A stretch of DNA of 59,573 nt, taken from the NCBI GenBank assembly GCA_036558305.1, contig DATBFX010000091.1:1-59573 (forward strand), in the 5' to 3' direction. Shown here one piece after another: positions 15,848-24,216 of the stretch; positions within the stretch are counted from its first letter, which is position 1; every line of letters starts with the position of its first letter. The notes under the pieces are model-generated. The model was not told where the DNA came from. It ran no database searches and saw only the letters and a list, made by a program, of their open reading frames with translations. This stretch comes from DATBFX01 sp036558305. Its GTDB lineage: Bacteria > Chloroflexota > Chloroflexia > Thermomicrobiales > UBA6265. Made by a program: the position numbers and the translations under genes.

Positions 15848-17200
15848 ATGAAGAGCGACTTCTACACCGCGATCGCCCAGATTGCCGCCGAGCGAGGCAT
15901 CCCGCGCGAGGCGGTGCTGTCGTCGGTCGAACACGCACTCAAGACCGTCTACAAGAAGATGGCCAACACGGAAGAGGAAGTCGACGTCAATATCGACCCG
16001 AACACGGGATCGATGCACGTCTACGTCATCAAGAACGTCGTCGAAGAGATCGAGGACCCGCTCAACGACATTTTGCCCGCGGAGGCGCGGAAGATCACCA
16101 CCGGTGCGAAGGTCGGTGACCAGATCCGCATCGAGCGGACGCCCGACAACTTCGGCCGCATCGCCGCCCAGACCGCCAAGCAGGTCGTCCTCCAGAAGAT
16201 CCGCGATTACGAGCGGGACAGCGTCTACGAGGAGTTCGCCGACCGCCAGGGGGAGGTGCTGAACGGCATCGTCCAGCGCGCGGACTCCCGGGCGGTGATT
16301 GTCGAGTTGGGCAAAGCGGAGGCGGTGATGCCCGTCCGCGAGCAGGTACCGACCGAGCGCTACCGCCCCGGCCAGCGGGTCAAGGTGCTGCTGGTCGAGG
16401 TCAACCGCGACCAACGGGGTCCCCAGTTGATCGTCTCGCGCTCCCATCCCAACCTGATCCGCCGGCTGTTCGAGATGGAGGTGCCGGAGATCTACAGCGG
16501 TGCCGTCGAGATCATGGAAGTCGCGCGAGAACCGGGTCTGCGCTCGAAGGTGGCGGTGGCCGCCCGGCAGGAGAAGGTCGATCCGGTCGGTTCGTGCGTC
16601 GGTATCCGTGGTGTCCGCATCCAAAACATCGTCAACGAGTTGTACGGCGAAAAGATCGACGTCATCGAGTGGTCCTCCGACACGGCAACCTTCATCTCAA
16701 ACGCGCTCAGCCCGGCCAAGCCGACCAGTGTCCAGCTCAACGAACCGGAGAAGGTGGCGACGGTGATCGTGCCCTCCGAGCAGATGTCGCTAGCGATCGG
16801 CAAGGAGGGCCAAAACGCGCGGCTCGCCTACAAACTGACCGGCTGGCGGATCGACATCAAGGATCCCGAATCGCTGCGCGATCAGGACCTCGACTTCCTG
16901 CGCCAGGCGCGAGAGGCGCTGGCCGCTCAACCGGACGACTTCGCCTGGCAGGGTCGCCAGCCGCGGCTGGTCCGTGCCGACGGCACGATCAGCGTCCGCG
17001 AGCGCGTCTTCGGACCGCTGGCCGCCGAGTTGGTCGGGATGAGCGTCGACGTCGAAGTCCGCGGCGATGCCCTTGAGGTCTACTACAATCGCGACCTGCG
17101 GGCGCGATTCGACTTCGAGTCGGGCAGCGAGTTGCCGCTCGACGACATCGCCGACGTTCCCGCCAAGGACCTCTCCGCCGCGGCGACGAACAGCGACTAG
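15848..17200 (+). CDS. nusA: Transcription termination/antitermination factor NusA
   Basis: 450 residues. The N-terminal RNA-polymerase-binding domain spans about 1-130 (MKSDFYTAIAQIAAERGIPR), the S1 domain about 133-198 (GEVLNGIVQRADSRAVIVELG), KH1 about 200-280 (GVRIQNIVNELYGEKIDVIEW) and KH2 about 300-345 (SLAIGKEGQNARLAYKLTGW). After KH2 there are about 100 residues without the acidic repeats of enterobacterial NusA; this tail (about 346-450) includes a compact segment around 375-425 that I do not recognise. An AAGGAGG site precedes the ATG. It heads the nusA-ylxR-infB-rbfA block. The rimP gene that usually comes first is absent. Confidence 0.97.
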   Translation: MKSDFYTAIAQIAAERGIPREAVLSSVEHALKTVYKKMANTEEEVDVNIDPNTGSMHVYVIKNVVEEIEDPLNDILPAEARKITTGAKVGDQIRIERTPDNFGRIAAQTAKQVVLQKIRDYERDSVYEEFADRQGEVLNGIVQRADSRAVIVELGKAEAVMPVREQVPTERYRPGQRVKVLLVEVNRDQRGPQLIVSRSHPNLIRRLFEMEVPEIYSGAVEIMEVAREPGLRSKVAVAARQEKVDPVGSCVGIRGVRIQNIVNELYGEKIDVIEWSSDTATFISNALSPAKPTSVQLNEPEKVATVIVPSEQMSLAIGKEGQNARLAYKLTGWRIDIKDPESLRDQDLDFLRQAREALAAQPDDFAWQGRQPRLVRADGTISVRERVFGPLAAELVGMSVDVEVRGDALEVYYNRDLRARFDFESGSELPLDDIADVPAKDLSAAATNSD

Positions 17201-17206
17201 CGAAGC

Positions 17207-17575
17207 GTGGCGACGATGGCGACGGCCAACGCGAGTGCCAAACCCCGCGGCAAGAAGGGGCCGCGACCCAAGCACGTTCCGCAGCGGATGTGCGTCTCCT
17301 GCCGCGAGCGGTCGGCAAAGCGGACGTTGGTGCGGATCGTGCGCACACCGGAGGGCACCGTGGAGATCGACCCCACGGGGAAGCGGAACGGCCGCGGGGC
17401 CTACCTGTGCGACGATCCGGCGTGCTGGGAGCGGGCGTTGCGGACCGGCGCTCTGGCGAACGCACTGAAAACGACAATCGACCCAGAGACGGTCGAGATG
17501 CTGCGCGGCTACGCGGCGACGCTGACACCGGTCGCCGCCGACGGCGGCGCGCAGCAGGAAGGAACGAACGAGTGA
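17207..17575 (+). CDS. ylxR: YlxR family RNA-binding protein (DUF448)
   Basis: 122 residues from a GTG 6 bases after nusA; an ATG at 17216 is an alternative. The family core is complete: QRMCVSCRERSAKRTLVRIV, then DPTGKRNGRGAYLC and a final CW. YlxR is a small nucleic-acid-binding protein of the nusA-infB operon, reported to bind RNase P RNA in one bacterium and to influence transcription in another. The ends flanking the core (first 20 and last 20 residues) are low complexity. Its stop codon overlaps the GTG start of infB. The ribosomal-protein-like ylxQ gene that often follows is not present. Confidence 0.93.
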   Translation: MATMATANASAKPRGKKGPRPKHVPQRMCVSCRERSAKRTLVRIVRTPEGTVEIDPTGKRNGRGAYLCDDPACWERALRTGALANALKTTIDPETVEMLRGYAATLTPVAADGGAQQEGTNE

Positions 17576-19485
17576 CAGAGCGATACGAATCCGCCGAAGA
17601 GGCGCGGCGCCGTCCCGGGGGAGGCCGACGAGGTAGGCGTGGCAAGGGGCCGAAGGGAGCACGCGGGGGAGGGGCGCGCACCGTCGCGCTCCGCCGCAAT
17701 GTGCCCGTCGTGCGCGAACCGGTGACGCTGCCGCCCGTCCTCACCGTCGCCGAATTGGCCTCGAAACTTGAGACGACCGGTATCGAGATCATCAAAGAGT
17801 TGATGAAACTCGGGATCATGGCGAACATCAATCAGCAGATCGACTACGACACCGCCGCCAAGGTCGCCACGGCCTTGAACTGGGAAACCAACGAACAGAT
17901 CCCCGAGGTCATGCAACGCGCCAATGCCGACTTCGAGAGTCGTCGCGCGGAGGCCGAGACCGATCCGAATGCGACGGCACGACCGCCGGTCGTGACGATC
18001 ATGGGGCACGTCGATCACGGTAAGACGAAGCTGCTCGACGCCATCCGGTCGGCGAACGTCGCCGAGGGCGAAGCGGGCGGTATCACCCAACACATCGGCG
18101 CGTACCAGGTCGAAACAACGGGGCGGAAGCTCACCTTCCTCGACACGCCCGGCCACGAAGCGTTTACCCAGATGCGCGCCCGCGGCGCCCAGGCGACCGA
18201 CATCGCGGTACTGGTGGTGGCGGCGGACGATGGGGTGATGCCGACGACCCGGGAAGCGATCGCCCACATCAAGTCGGCCAGCGTGCCGATGGTCGTCGCG
18301 ATCAACAAAATCGATCTGCCGGCGGCGAACCCCGACCGCGTCAAGCAGCAACTCAGCGAACTGAACGTGATGCCGGAAGAGTGGGGCGGCGACATCCCGA
18401 TGGTGGAGGTCTCGGCCCGCGAGAAACTCGGTCTCGACGATCTCCTGGAGGTGCTCCTGCTCGTCGCCGACGTCAACGAACTCAAGGCCAATCCCCACAA
18501 ACCGGCGAATGGCGTCGTCATCGAGGCGAAGGTCGACCGCAGCCGCGGCCCGGTCGCCACGGTGCTGATCCAGAGCGGGACGCTCAATCTCCGCGACGTG
18601 GTGGTGGCTGGGGCAACCTGGGGTCGCATCAAGGCGATGTTCGACGATCGCGGCAAGCGCGTTCGCAGGGCGGAACCGAGCACCCCGGTCGAGATCCTTG
18701 GCCTGCTTGAAGTGCCGCAGGCCGGCGATCCGGTCCAGGCGTTCGACGACGAGCGCGAGGCGCGGCAACTGGCCGAACAGCGCCAGACGCAACGCCGGTT
18801 CGAAACGTTGGTGGCCGAACGTCCGGTCCGGTTGACCGAACTTTCCGGTCAGGTCCAAGCCGGCAGCACGGCGGAGCTGCGCGTCATCGTCAAGGCGGAC
18901 GTGCAGGGTTCCCTGGAGGCCATCCAATCCGCGTTGCTCAAGCTCAACGAGGACGGCGGCGCGGTCCAATTGAGCATCCCGTACGCGGGAACCGGCGCGA
19001 TCTCCGAGTCGGACGTCAGCCTGGCGACGGCCACCAGGAGCATCATCATCGGCTTCAACGTCCGGCCGGACGTCGCCGCCAAGCGCGCCGCCGACACGGC
19101 GGGTATCGACATCCGGTTCTACAACATCATCTACAACCTCCTGGACGAAGTGAAGTCGGCGATGCAGGGGATGCTTGCCCCCGTCTTCCAGGACGTCACC
19201 GACGGCTACGCCGAGGTCCGCGAGACGTTCCGGTTGCCGAGCGGCGACACGGTTGCCGGTCTCTACGTTTTGGATGGCAAGGTGACGCGCAACTCCCGCG
19301 CCCGCGTCCTCCGCAGCGGCACGGTGATGCACGAGGGGTCGATCAAGTCTCTGAAGCGGTTCAAGGACGATGTCCGCGAAGTCGCCGCCGGCTACGAATG
19401 CGGGCTCGGTCTGGACAACTTCAACGACCTCCAGGTCAAGGACCAGATCGAGTTCTTCCACCGCGAAGAGGTGGCGCGAACGTAG
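17572..19485 (+). CDS. infB: Translation initiation factor IF-2
   Basis: 637 residues from a GTG overlapping the ylxR stop. IF-2 is the GTPase that brings initiator tRNA to the 30S subunit. A short basic N-terminus (about 1-50, rich in Arg/Gly) leads to the IF2-N domain (about 52-105). The G domain has G1 GHVDHGKT at 145-152, then GGITQHIGAY, DTPGH, NKID and SAR. Domain II, III and the C-terminal fMet-tRNA-binding domain follow. The region before the G domain is much shorter than in enterobacteria, a compact form common in other phyla. A tandem-repeat hairpin begins right after the stop codon. Confidence 0.97.
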   Translation: MTERYESAEEARRRPGGGRRGRRGKGPKGARGGGARTVALRRNVPVVREPVTLPPVLTVAELASKLETTGIEIIKELMKLGIMANINQQIDYDTAAKVATALNWETNEQIPEVMQRANADFESRRAEAETDPNATARPPVVTIMGHVDHGKTKLLDAIRSANVAEGEAGGITQHIGAYQVETTGRKLTFLDTPGHEAFTQMRARGAQATDIAVLVVAADDGVMPTTREAIAHIKSASVPMVVAINKIDLPAANPDRVKQQLSELNVMPEEWGGDIPMVEVSAREKLGLDDLLEVLLLVADVNELKANPHKPANGVVIEAKVDRSRGPVATVLIQSGTLNLRDVVVAGATWGRIKAMFDDRGKRVRRAEPSTPVEILGLLEVPQAGDPVQAFDDEREARQLAEQRQTQRRFETLVAERPVRLTELSGQVQAGSTAELRVIVKADVQGSLEAIQSALLKLNEDGGAVQLSIPYAGTGAISESDVSLATATRSIIIGFNVRPDVAAKRAADTAGIDIRFYNIIYNLLDEVKSAMQGMLAPVFQDVTDGYAEVRETFRLPSGDTVAGLYVLDGKVTRNSRARVLRSGTVMHEGSIKSLKRFKDDVREVAAGYECGLGLDNFNDLQVKDQIEFFHREEVART

Positions 19486-19553
19486 GGGGCAGGGGTCAGG
19501 ACGAAATCCGTTCTTCTGACCCCTGACTCCTGGCCCCTAACCCCTCGTGGAGA
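19486..19553 (+). repeat. Stop-abutting hairpin of GGGGTCA-type units between infB and rbfA
   Basis: The gap holds G-rich units on the left (AGGGGTCAG, 19491-19499) and their complement on the right (CTGACCCCT, 19516-19524, then more CCTGGCCCCT/ACCCCT units). The units begin at the infB stop codon. A similar G-rich/C-rich arrangement follows rpoB at 59505-59573. It can fold into a hairpin between two co-directional genes and may tune rbfA expression. Confidence 0.6.
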
Positions 19554-19943
19554 ATGGCCGTGAGTCGACGGACGAGACAGGTCGGCGACCTCTTGCGGGA
19601 GGAGTTGACCGACATCATCCGGACCGAGGTGAAAGACCCTCGGATCGGCTTCTTTAGTATCACGCGCGTCGACGTGCCGACCGATCTCCGGTCGGCACGC
19701 GTCTTTGTCAGCGTGCTCGGGTCGGACGACGAGCGGACCGCGACCCTGACGGCGCTCCGGTCTGCCGCCGGCTTCATCCGTTACCACCTGAAACCCAGGC
19801 TGCACATGCGCCAAATCCCGGACCTCGAATTCCAAGACGATCGATCGATGGAACACGCCGAACAGATCGCGAGGACGTTACGGGCGCTTGGCGACGCGCG
19901 GCCGCGGACGACGACCGATCCGGCTGGAGACGCATCGCAATGA
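19554..19943 (+). CDS. rbfA: Ribosome-binding factor A
   Basis: 129 residues, the normal size. RbfA binds the 30S subunit late in maturation and assists 16S 5' end processing. The family features are present: RRTRQVGDLLREELTDIIRTEVKDPR, then ITRVDVPTDLRSARVFVSVLG and the C-terminal LRSAAGFIRYHLKPRLHMR KH-type segment ending in the conserved PDLEFQDD. It follows infB, as in most bacteria. Its TGA overlaps the ATG of the DHH phosphoesterase gene (ATGA). Confidence 0.96.
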   Translation: MAVSRRTRQVGDLLREELTDIIRTEVKDPRIGFFSITRVDVPTDLRSARVFVSVLGSDDERTATLTALRSAAGFIRYHLKPRLHMRQIPDLEFQDDRSMEHAEQIARTLRALGDARPRTTTDPAGDASQ

Positions 19944-20962
19944 CGACGGGCTGGGCCGTCGATCCGGCCGCGGCGCGGGCGGTGCTGGACCAACTGCGGT
20001 CGGCACGACGCGTGTTGTTGCCGACCCATCAAAACGTCGATGCGGACGGTCTCGGCTCACCGCTCGCGCTTTGCCACGCCCTCGGTACGTTTGCGGTCGA
20101 TGCGGTCGTGCTCCTGAGCGACGGGCAGCTTCCGGAGAACCTGAAGTTCTTGCCCGGAATCGACGGCGTCCGGATCTACGGTGTGGACGAGGTCCCCGAC
20201 CACGACATGCTCTGCCTGATCGACTGTTCTGACCGGCGAAGATTGGGAGCCTTTTACACCGACGAACCGTCGCGCATCGACGGTTTGACGCCCATCGTCA
20301 ACATCGATCACCACATCACGAACGACCACTTCGGCGTCGTCAACATCGTCGAACCCGAAGCGGCGTCTGCCGCCGAGATCGTCGCGGACGTCATCGGTCT
20401 CTGGGGAGTTCCCATTACGACCCCGATCGCGGAATGTCTCCTGACCGGCATCTACGGCGATACGCTCGGATTGCGCACCGAGGCGACAACCTCGCGCACG
20501 ATGAGGACCGCGGCCAATCTGGTCGACGCCGGCGCCAACCCGGCCGCGATCACGGATGCGCTGTTTCGGGTGAAACCGGTCTCGACCGTTTGCCTGTGGG
20601 AGCGGGCGCTCCGCAACACGAGTTGGACCGGACCCCTCATTTGGACCGAGGTGACACCAGAGGCACTCGACGTGTGCGGTGCGAAACCGTCCGAGGCCGA
20701 GGGGCTCGTCAACTTCCTGGCGGGAACGGTCGGCTCGCGCGCGGCGGCGATTCTCTACGCGGTGAGTGGCGGCTGGCGCGTGAGTCTGCGCAGTCTCGCC
20801 GCCGACGTCGATGTCGCCGCGATCGCGTCGGAGTTCGGTGGTGGGGGGCACCCCCGCGCGGCAGGTTGTCAGATCAGCGGTGGTGAGGGCGAGAAGAAGG
20901 CGTTTCTGGAGCGAGTAGCCGAACTGTCGACGTTGTCGTGGGACGCACGAACGCGCGAATGA
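19940..20962 (+). CDS. nrnA: DHH/DHHA1 phosphoesterase (NrnA-type nanoRNase/pAp phosphatase)
   Basis: 340 residues. The N-terminal DHH domain has HQNVDADGLGS (motif I), LIDCSD (motif II) and NIDHHITND (the DHH motif, near 115-123), which bind two metals. The C-terminal DHHA1 domain ends in FGGGGHPRAAGC. NrnA proteins degrade 2-5 nt RNA and dephosphorylate pAp. The gene lies between rbfA and truB with 4-base overlaps on both sides, a standard order in Gram-positive and related bacteria. The substrate is taken from family and context. Confidence 0.93.
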   Translation: MTTGWAVDPAAARAVLDQLRSARRVLLPTHQNVDADGLGSPLALCHALGTFAVDAVVLLSDGQLPENLKFLPGIDGVRIYGVDEVPDHDMLCLIDCSDRRRLGAFYTDEPSRIDGLTPIVNIDHHITNDHFGVVNIVEPEAASAAEIVADVIGLWGVPITTPIAECLLTGIYGDTLGLRTEATTSRTMRTAANLVDAGANPAAITDALFRVKPVSTVCLWERALRNTSWTGPLIWTEVTPEALDVCGAKPSEAEGLVNFLAGTVGSRAAAILYAVSGGWRVSLRSLAADVDVAAIASEFGGGGHPRAAGCQISGGEGEKKAFLERVAELSTLSWDARTRE

Positions 20963-21873
20963 CCGCCACTGCCTCGCGACCGGGACGATTGCACGGCATC
21001 CTGGTGGTCGATAAACCGGCCGGGTGGACCAGTCACGACGTCGTCGCCAGGGTCCGTCGCCTCCTCGGGGAGCGGCACGTCGGCCATGCCGGTACCCTCG
21101 ATCCGGCCGCAACCGGTGTTTTGCCGCTGGCCGTGGGCGACGCAACCAAGGTCCTGGAATACCTCGGTGACGCGTCCAAGACCTACCTGGCCGAGATCGC
21201 GTTGGGTGTCGAGACCGACAGTCACGATCTCGACGGCCGCGTCACCAGACTCGCACCGATCACCGAGGTGAGCGCGAGGTCGATCGAATCCGCGCTCGCG
21301 TCCCTAAGGGGGGAAATCGATCAGGTGCCGCCGATGCATTCCGCGCTCAAGGTCGGAGGGCGACGCCTCTACGAACTCGCCCGCGCTGGGCAGGAGATCG
21401 AGCGTGCGCCCCGTCGGATCACGGTTTTCGCGCTCGACTTGATCGACTGGCTACCGCCGAACGCGACGGTCCTGGTCGATTGCTCGAAGGGCACCTACGT
21501 GCGAGCCATCGCGCGGGATCTCGGCGACCGGGTCGGCGTCGGTGCCTATCTGTCGAATCTTGTCAGGCTGAGGACCGGACCGTTTACGCTCGACGATGCC
21601 TGGACGCTCGCAGAACTCGCGGGAGTCGACTTCGATACCGAATGGCACACGGTTGCGATCCATCCCGACGTGGCAATGGCCGATCGACCGGCATTGATCA
21701 TCGGCGGCGGCGAAGTTCGTCTCTGGCGAAACGGCGGCAGATTCAGCGCAGAGGGTGATGAACGAGGACCGGTTCGCGTCTACGACACAACGGGCGAATG
21801 GCTGGGCGTCGGCCGGTACGACGCGGAATCGGGGGCGTGGCGCCCGGTGAAAGTGGTCGGGGTGGCGGCGTGA
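20959..21873 (+). CDS. truB: tRNA pseudouridine-55 synthase
   Basis: 304 residues from the ATG overlapping the nrnA stop (ATGA); an in-frame GTG at 20938 is less likely. TruB isomerises U55 of the tRNA T-loop. HGILVVDKPAGWTSHDVV opens the catalytic domain, and the catalytic Asp lies in GHAGTLDPAATGVLPLA. DCSKGTYVRAIARDLG and the C-terminal PUA-like part (RPALIIGGGEVRLWRNGG) follow. The truB stop overlaps the GTG start of ribF. Confidence 0.96.
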   Translation: MTATASRPGRLHGILVVDKPAGWTSHDVVARVRRLLGERHVGHAGTLDPAATGVLPLAVGDATKVLEYLGDASKTYLAEIALGVETDSHDLDGRVTRLAPITEVSARSIESALASLRGEIDQVPPMHSALKVGGRRLYELARAGQEIERAPRRITVFALDLIDWLPPNATVLVDCSKGTYVRAIARDLGDRVGVGAYLSNLVRLRTGPFTLDDAWTLAELAGVDFDTEWHTVAIHPDVAMADRPALIIGGGEVRLWRNGGRFSAEGDERGPVRVYDTTGEWLGVGRYDAESGAWRPVKVVGVAA

Positions 21874-22850
21874 ACGGCGAGGCAACGATCAATTACGAAT
21901 TGGGCGGACTCGGCGCCGGGCCTCGCATCGTCACGATCGGCACGTTTGACGGTGTCCACCGTGGGCATCGCGAACTCCTGGCTCGAGCCGTGGACCGGGC
22001 ACGAGAACTCGGTTTGGCGTCGTTGGCGTTGACCTTCGAACCGGTGCCCGCGTCCGTCTTGCGCCCCGATCGCTTTCAGGGTCGCATCTGTTCGCCTTCG
22101 GAAAAGCTCGCGCAACTCGCGACGAGCGGCGTCGACGAGATCGCCGTCATCCCGTTCGACCTCGCGCTCTCGCGGCAGTCGCCCGAGGAGTTCATGGCCC
22201 AGGTTGCCGCGCGAACCCATCTGCGCGAATTGTGGGTGGGTGAAGCGTTCGCGCTGGGCAAGGATCGAGCCGGCGACGTGACGCGACTGCGCGAGATCGG
22301 TCGCGGGCTCGGATTCGACGTGATCGCGGTACCGCGCGTTACATCAGACGGAGAGATCATCAGCAGTAGCGCGATTCGAGCGGCGGTCATTGCCGGGGAC
22401 GCGGCGCGGGTGCGGCGGTTCCTCGGTCGACCGTTTCGGGTTACCGGAGAGGTGATCCACGGCGCGCACCTCGGGCGGACCATCGGTTATCCGACGGCCA
22501 ACGTCGCCCCACCGGAGTGGTTGGTCCCCCTTGCGGACGGGATCTATGCCTCGTTCGCGATGCTGCCGGACGGTGCAGGACCGCGACCGGCGATGACCTA
22601 CGTCGGCACACGACCGACGGTGAACAGCGGCGCCCGATTGGTCGAAACGCATCTCTTCGATTTCTCGGCCGACCTCTACGGCGAAGTCGTGGAGGTCGAG
22701 ATTTGCGAGCGGCTGCGAGGCGATGCGATCTTCTCGGGTATCGACGAGTTGATCGCGCAGTTGCGTCGCGACGAGGCGGCCGCCCGCGCGTTCCTCGCGA
22801 CCGACGCCCGAGACTCGTCGCATTTCGTGTCGACGATTGACCGTCTTTGA
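21870..22850 (+). CDS. ribF: Bifunctional riboflavin kinase / FAD synthetase
   Basis: 326 residues from a GTG overlapping the truB stop. The N-terminal FAD synthetase domain (about 15-190) shows IGTFDGVHRGHRELL, the nucleotidyltransferase HxGH-like motif, and ISSSAIRAAVIAGD. The C-terminal flavokinase domain (about 195-315) has FRVTGEVIHGAHLGRTIGYPTANV, the GxPTAN Mg/ATP motif. It makes FMN and FAD from riboflavin and commonly follows truB. The -35 box of the infC promoter lies in its last codons. Confidence 0.96.
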   Translation: MNGEATINYELGGLGAGPRIVTIGTFDGVHRGHRELLARAVDRARELGLASLALTFEPVPASVLRPDRFQGRICSPSEKLAQLATSGVDEIAVIPFDLALSRQSPEEFMAQVAARTHLRELWVGEAFALGKDRAGDVTRLREIGRGLGFDVIAVPRVTSDGEIISSSAIRAAVIAGDAARVRRFLGRPFRVTGEVIHGAHLGRTIGYPTANVAPPEWLVPLADGIYASFAMLPDGAGPRPAMTYVGTRPTVNSGARLVETHLFDFSADLYGEVVEVEICERLRGDAIFSGIDELIAQLRRDEAAARAFLATDARDSSHFVSTIDRL

Positions 22851-22866
22851 ACTGCCGTGCTAATAT
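22837..22866 (+). promoter_or_regulatory. Promoter of infC-rpmI-rplT
   Basis: TTGACC (22837-22842) and TAATAT (22861-22866) are 18 bases apart and overlap the end of ribF. Transcription from here gives a leader of about 95 bases with a terminator-like hairpin. Confidence 0.7.
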
Positions 22867-22883
22867 CTCTCGGCTTTGCCGCT

Positions 22884-22925
22884 GTGACGCGCGTAGGCTC
22901 CGTGCCGCGGCGTCGCTCTTTTTTT
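22884..22925 (+). terminator. Terminator-like attenuator in the infC leader
   Basis: GTGACGC (22884-22890) pairs with GCGTCGC (22910-22916) with one G-U pair, followed by TCTTTTTTT (22917-22925). It lies between the promoter and the infC start, so read-through must be controlled. IF3-L35-L20 operons in other bacteria are regulated by leader attenuation through L20. Confidence 0.6.
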
Positions 22926-22965
22926 GACCGGTGCGGCAAACCAGGTTCCATTGGGGAGGCAAGCC

Positions 22966-23547
22966 ATAAGCAGACCAGTACAGACTCGCGTCAACGAGCG
23001 CATCCGGATCCGCGAGGTCCGGCTCATCGACGAGGAGGGGCAGCAGGTCGGCATCGTCCCAACTCGTGATGCGATGGAGATGGCACGGTCGAGGGGACTC
23101 GATCTCGTCGAAGTCGCGCCGAATGCCATTCCACCGGTTTGCCGGATCATGGATTACGGCAAGTTCCGGTACGAGCAGAGTCGGAAAGAGCGCGAGTCGC
23201 GTCGACACCAGCACACGATCGAACTGAAAGAGGTTCGGATCCGGCCGAAAATCGACGATCACGATTTGGAGACCAAGGGCCGTCAGGCGGCCAAGTTCCT
23301 GGACGCCGGGGACAAGGTCAAGATGACGGTCTTGTTTCGCGGCCGCGAGATGGCGCACCCGGACATCGGGAAGGGCTTGCTCGATCAACTCGCGGACATG
23401 CTCAGGCCGCACGGAACGATCGAGCAGTCGCCACGGCTCGAAGGCCGGACCATGACGATGATGCTGAATCCGCTCAAGCAGAAGCAGAGTCAGCACGAGA
23501 GGGAGGGCGCGCAACGCCGTGAAGAAGCAAAAGATGAAAACCCATAA
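22966..23547 (+). CDS. infC: Translation initiation factor IF-3, starting at an ATA codon
   Basis: 193 residues if started at ATA 22966-22968. IF-3 keeps the 30S subunit free and checks the start codon. The N-domain begins SRPVQTRVNERIRIREVRLIDEEG, the conserved IF-3 opening, and VAPNAIPPVCRIMDYGKFRYE leads to the linker and C-domain (KTKGRQAAKFL-type helix, then GRTMTMML). A strong GGGGAGG site (22953-22959) is 6 bases before the ATA. No ATG or GTG is in position; the TTGs at 22951 and 22924 overlap or precede that site. IF-3 genes often use a rare start codon (AUU in E. coli) so that IF-3 represses its own translation. Confidence 0.93.
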   Translation: MSRPVQTRVNERIRIREVRLIDEEGQQVGIVPTRDAMEMARSRGLDLVEVAPNAIPPVCRIMDYGKFRYEQSRKERESRRHQHTIELKEVRIRPKIDDHDLETKGRQAAKFLDAGDKVKMTVLFRGREMAHPDIGKGLLDQLADMLRPHGTIEQSPRLEGRTMTMMLNPLKQKQSQHEREGAQRREEAKDENP

Positions 23548-23725
23548 GGGCGCGAAACGGCGGTTCAAGATCACCGCCACCGGCAAGGTGATGCGCGCGA
23601 AGGGAATGAAAAGCCACTTCCGCCGCCGCAAAGCCCCCCGCGTCCTGCGTCAACTCGATCGCATGCTCGAGGTCGACAAGACCAACACAAAGAAAGTGAA
23701 GCGGTTGCTCCCGTACGGGAGCTAA
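23519..23725 (+). CDS. rpmI: 50S ribosomal protein L35
   Basis: 68 residues from a GTG at 23519, or 63 from the ATG at 23534. MKTHKGAKRRFKITATGKV and the basic HFRRRKAPRVLRQLD segment are the L35 signature. It overlaps the end of infC by about 29 bases, so it depends on infC translation. A GTCGTCA-repeat hairpin starts six bases after its stop codon. Confidence 0.95.
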   Translation: MKKQKMKTHKGAKRRFKITATGKVMRAKGMKSHFRRRKAPRVLRQLDRMLEVDKTNTKKVKRLLPYGS

Positions 23726-23730
23726 GGCGA

Positions 23731-23830
23731 GTCGTCAGTCGTCAGTCGTCAGAGACTCGTGTTCCTTGAGCGATGTTCTCGCGTGGCGCCGACGGTTTGT
23801 CTAACGACGAACGACGAACGACGAACGACT
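23731..23830 (+). repeat. Hairpin of GTCGTCA units between rpmI and rplT
   Basis: Three tandem GTCGTCA units (23731-23751) face three ACGACGA units (23804-23830) across about 50 bases. The arms are largely complementary. Part of this unit also appears, reversed, in the loop of the hairpin at 48704-48817 (GACGACTGACGAC, 48767-48779). It separates L35 from L20 in one operon. Confidence 0.65.
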
Positions 23831-23844
23831 GGAGTACTCGACAG

Positions 23845-24207
23845 ATGGCACGGGTCAAACGGGGCGTGGCCGCCCACCGCCGGCACAAGAAGGTGCTGAA
23901 GCAGGTCAAGGGCCACTACTCGACCAATAACCGGCTCTACAAGCGCGCACACGAATCGATGATGCACGCGTTGATGTACGCCTACCGCGACCGCCGGACG
24001 CGGAAGCGCGATTTCCGGCGTCTCTGGATCATCCGAATCAACGCAGCGGCGCGTCTGAACGGCCTTCCCTACAGCCGGCTGATCCAAGGTCTCAAACTCG
24101 CGGGCGTCGAGATCGATCGCAAGATGCTCGCCGACCTCGCGGTGCGCGACGCGGCGGCCTTCACGGCCGTCGTCGACGTCGCCAAGCAGCACGTTCAGGT
24201 GTCGTAA
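23845..24207 (+). CDS. rplT: 50S ribosomal protein L20
   Basis: 120 residues, the usual size. MARVKRGVAAHRRHKKVLKQ, then GHYSTNNRLYKRAHESMMHAL, RKRDFRRLWIIRINAAAR and NGLPYSRLIQGLKLAGVEIDRKMLADLA are textbook L20. I chose the ATG at 23845, which has GGAG upstream, rather than the open extension that runs into the repeat. L20 is an early assembly protein of the 50S subunit and often represses its own operon. Confidence 0.97.
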   Translation: MARVKRGVAAHRRHKKVLKQVKGHYSTNNRLYKRAHESMMHALMYAYRDRRTRKRDFRRLWIIRINAAARLNGLPYSRLIQGLKLAGVEIDRKMLADLAVRDAAAFTAVVDVAKQHVQVS

Positions 24208-24216
24208 GACAGCGAC

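Noticed and set aside
22924..22953. TTG starts for infC at 22924 or 22951
   Set aside because: The first has no ribosome site and adds a non-conserved stretch; the second overlaps the GGGGAGG site itself. The ATA is correctly spaced.
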